Source of the DNA: an uncultured Oscillibacter sp.
Lineage (GTDB): Bacteria; Bacillota; Clostridia; Oscillospirales; Oscillospiraceae
DNA length: 30,783 nucleotides
Assembly (NCBI RefSeq): GCF_910584465.1
Contig: NZ_CAJUBK010000028.1
Coordinates: 1 to 30,783, forward strand
Direction: 5' to 3'
In this document: in pieces, positions 29,678-30,783 of the stretch
Position numbering within the stretch: the stretch's first letter is position 1
Layout of the letters: each line of letters begins with the position of its first letter
The notes under the pieces: generated by a model
Told to the model about the DNA's origin: nothing
Databases searched by the model: none
The model's input: the letters and a program-made list of their open reading frames with translations, nothing else
Position numbers and translations under genes: made by a program

Positions 29678-30628
29678 ATGCTGGTATTGGACTTCATCAA
29701 CGTCGGCAACGGAGATTCGATCCTCATCCAAGAGCTGGAGGGAGGCCGGCGGCGCTTCGCCATGCTGGTGGACTGCGGCCACGACCGGCTGATCCGGGAC
29801 GACCACCCCGCCCCCACTGACCCCCGGTCCCAGCGGATCTACGCCGGGGACTTCCTGAAAAAACAGGGCATCGACCGCCTGGACATCCTCCTGGCCACCC
29901 ACTTCCACCGGGACCACATCGGGGGGCTGGGCCGGGTGCTGGCGGCGGCGGAGGTGGACCGGCTGATGGCCACCTACGTCCCCCCGGAGGGGAGCGCCCC
30001 CCTGGACCCCGACGGGGACAACGACCTCCCCGGCGCGGCCCGGAACCTGCTGCGGTGCCTGGACATCTATGCCTCCGCCCTCCGGGAGGCCCCCGGGCGG
30101 GTCCGGGAGTTCGTGGAGATCCCGGGGGACAAGGTGGAGTCCCTCCAGCTGACCGAGGAGCTGCGGATGGAAATCTATGCCGGGGAGCCGGCGCTCTACC
30201 CCCGGCAGAAGGAGGTCTACGACGCCGCCTTCCGGGGCGAGCGGGACCGCTTCGCGCTGATGCGCTGGACGAAGGCCATGAACATCTCCAGCCTGCGGCA
30301 GAGGCTGTTCTACCACGGGAAGGAGATCGTGCTGGGCGGCGACATGTACTGCATCGCTTGGGACAATGAGACGCTGACGCCCTGTGACATCTTGAAGGTG
30401 CCCCACCACGCGTCGTTGTCCTCCTGCAGCCGCAAGGCCATCAGCCGTCTGGCCCCCAAGACCATGGTGGTCAGCGTGGCGGCGGGACGGCCCGACGAGC
30501 GGCCCCATCCCTACATCGTGTCGCTGCTGCGGGAGTACACCGGGGAGCTGTACTTCACCGATGCGGTGGACATCCCCGGACTGGTGGAACCGGAGTTCCA
30601 CGAGTCGGTACATATCGAGGTCGAGTGA
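29678..30628 (+). CDS. ComEC/Rec2-like metallo-beta-lactamase-fold hydrolase
   Basis: This 316-residue soluble protein lacks a signal peptide. It begins LDFINVGNGDSILIQ, which is typical of the MBL domain of ComEC-like proteins, and has the metal motif THFHRDH at 74-80 followed by IGG. Further metal-ligand segments are VLGGDMYCIAWD and ILKVPHHASLSS. There is no ComEC channel domain, so it is a stand-alone hydrolase, perhaps acting on nucleic acid or a phosphodiester; the substrate is unknown. AGGGGG lies 9 nt before the ATG. It is a single gene with its own promoter and a strong terminator. Confidence 0.85.
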   Translation: MLVLDFINVGNGDSILIQELEGGRRRFAMLVDCGHDRLIRDDHPAPTDPRSQRIYAGDFLKKQGIDRLDILLATHFHRDHIGGLGRVLAAAEVDRLMATYVPPEGSAPLDPDGDNDLPGAARNLLRCLDIYASALREAPGRVREFVEIPGDKVESLQLTEELRMEIYAGEPALYPRQKEVYDAAFRGERDRFALMRWTKAMNISSLRQRLFYHGKEIVLGGDMYCIAWDNETLTPCDILKVPHHASLSSCSRKAISRLAPKTMVVSVAAGRPDERPHPYIVSLLREYTGELYFTDAVDIPGLVEPEFHESVHIEVE

Positions 30629-30640
30629 AGAGCGGAACAA

Positions 30641-30671
30641 GGGCCGGGACGCTGAAGCGTCCCGGCCCTTT
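30641..30671 (+). terminator. Terminator of the MBL-fold gene
   Basis: GGGCCGGGACGC (30641-30652) pairs perfectly with GCGTCCCGGCCC (30657-30668) around TGAA, with TTT after it. Element copy C starts 7 bp later, so this is the GC-rich hairpin that precedes that copy. Confidence 0.8.
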
Positions 30672-30677
30672 CGGCAT

Positions 30678-30783
30678 GTCGAAAGAGTAGTGGGAGCTCC
30701 ATCGACGGGAAGGAAGGGTGTGTGCGGGAAACCCAGGAAGGGTTTCCTGCGCGATTTAGATCAAGAAGTTTTCCGAACTTTTT
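30678..30783 (+). repeat. Dispersed structured intergenic element, copy C (cut by window end)
   Basis: It begins GTCGAAAGAGTAGTGGGAGC and continues with TCCATCGACGGGAAGGAAGG. The central hairpin is GCGGGAAACCC/GGGTTTCCTGC (30724-30734, 30740-30750) with loop AGGAA. ATTTAGATCAAGAAGTTTTC and CGAACTTTTT follow, as in copy A. The right end lies outside the window. Confidence 0.78.

Overview
The window looks like chromosome from a high-GC anaerobic Clostridia-type bacterium. My best guess is an Oscillospiraceae-like gut lineage (Flavonifractor/Lawsonibacter-type), by inference only. The reasons are the strongly GC-biased third codon positions, GGAGG-type ribosome sites, sigma-A promoters of TTGACA/TATAAT type, a lipoprotein-based ABC importer, SLH repeats, a CarD-family regulator, and a thiW/thiM and thiE/thiD/cytX thiamine locus under TPP riboswitches. 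No rRNA, tRNA, integrase or insertion sequence was seen.

Region 1 (1-8070, minus strand) is a complete type I-C CRISPR-Cas locus. One promoter near 8041-8068, with a palindrome centred on its predicted start point, drives cas3-cas5c-cas8c-cas7c-cas4-cas1-cas2, mostly with ATGA stop/start overlaps. A leader and a CRISPR array follow; the array has four 33-nt repeats here and runs off the left edge. cas8c carries a strong internal ribosome site placed to make the small subunit Cas11c.

Region 2 (8200-17531) holds single genes and pairs: a sodium:alanine symporter, an MFS transporter, a secreted SLH plus beta-lactamase-like protein, a 74-residue protein divergent from carD, a Nudix hydrolase coupled to a lipid kinase, and an AI-2E-family membrane protein. 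The lipid kinase and AI-2E promoters appear to share one palindromic -35 box (TTGCAA).

Region 3 (17551-23778) is a six-gene operon: a lipoprotein substrate-binding protein, two permeases, two short ATPases and a membrane HExxH (DUF3810-type) protein. It is preceded by an elaborately folded 5' leader of unknown class.

Region 4 (23777-29531) has a ZIP metal transporter and then the thiamine locus: thiW-thiM leftward and thiE-thiD-cytX rightward. Each arm has its own TPP riboswitch and terminator, and the two promoters are back to back. The genes cover thiazole salvage, HMP salvage and import, HMP phosphorylation, and condensation to thiamine phosphate. Region 5 (29616-30783) is a ComEC-like metallo-beta-lactamase-fold protein.

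The most unusual structure is a dispersed intergenic element present in at least three copies (13294-13418, 24683-24773, 30678-30783). Its central hairpin changes sequence between copies while keeping its base pairing. A possible diverged fourth copy lies in the AI-2E leader (16147-16218).
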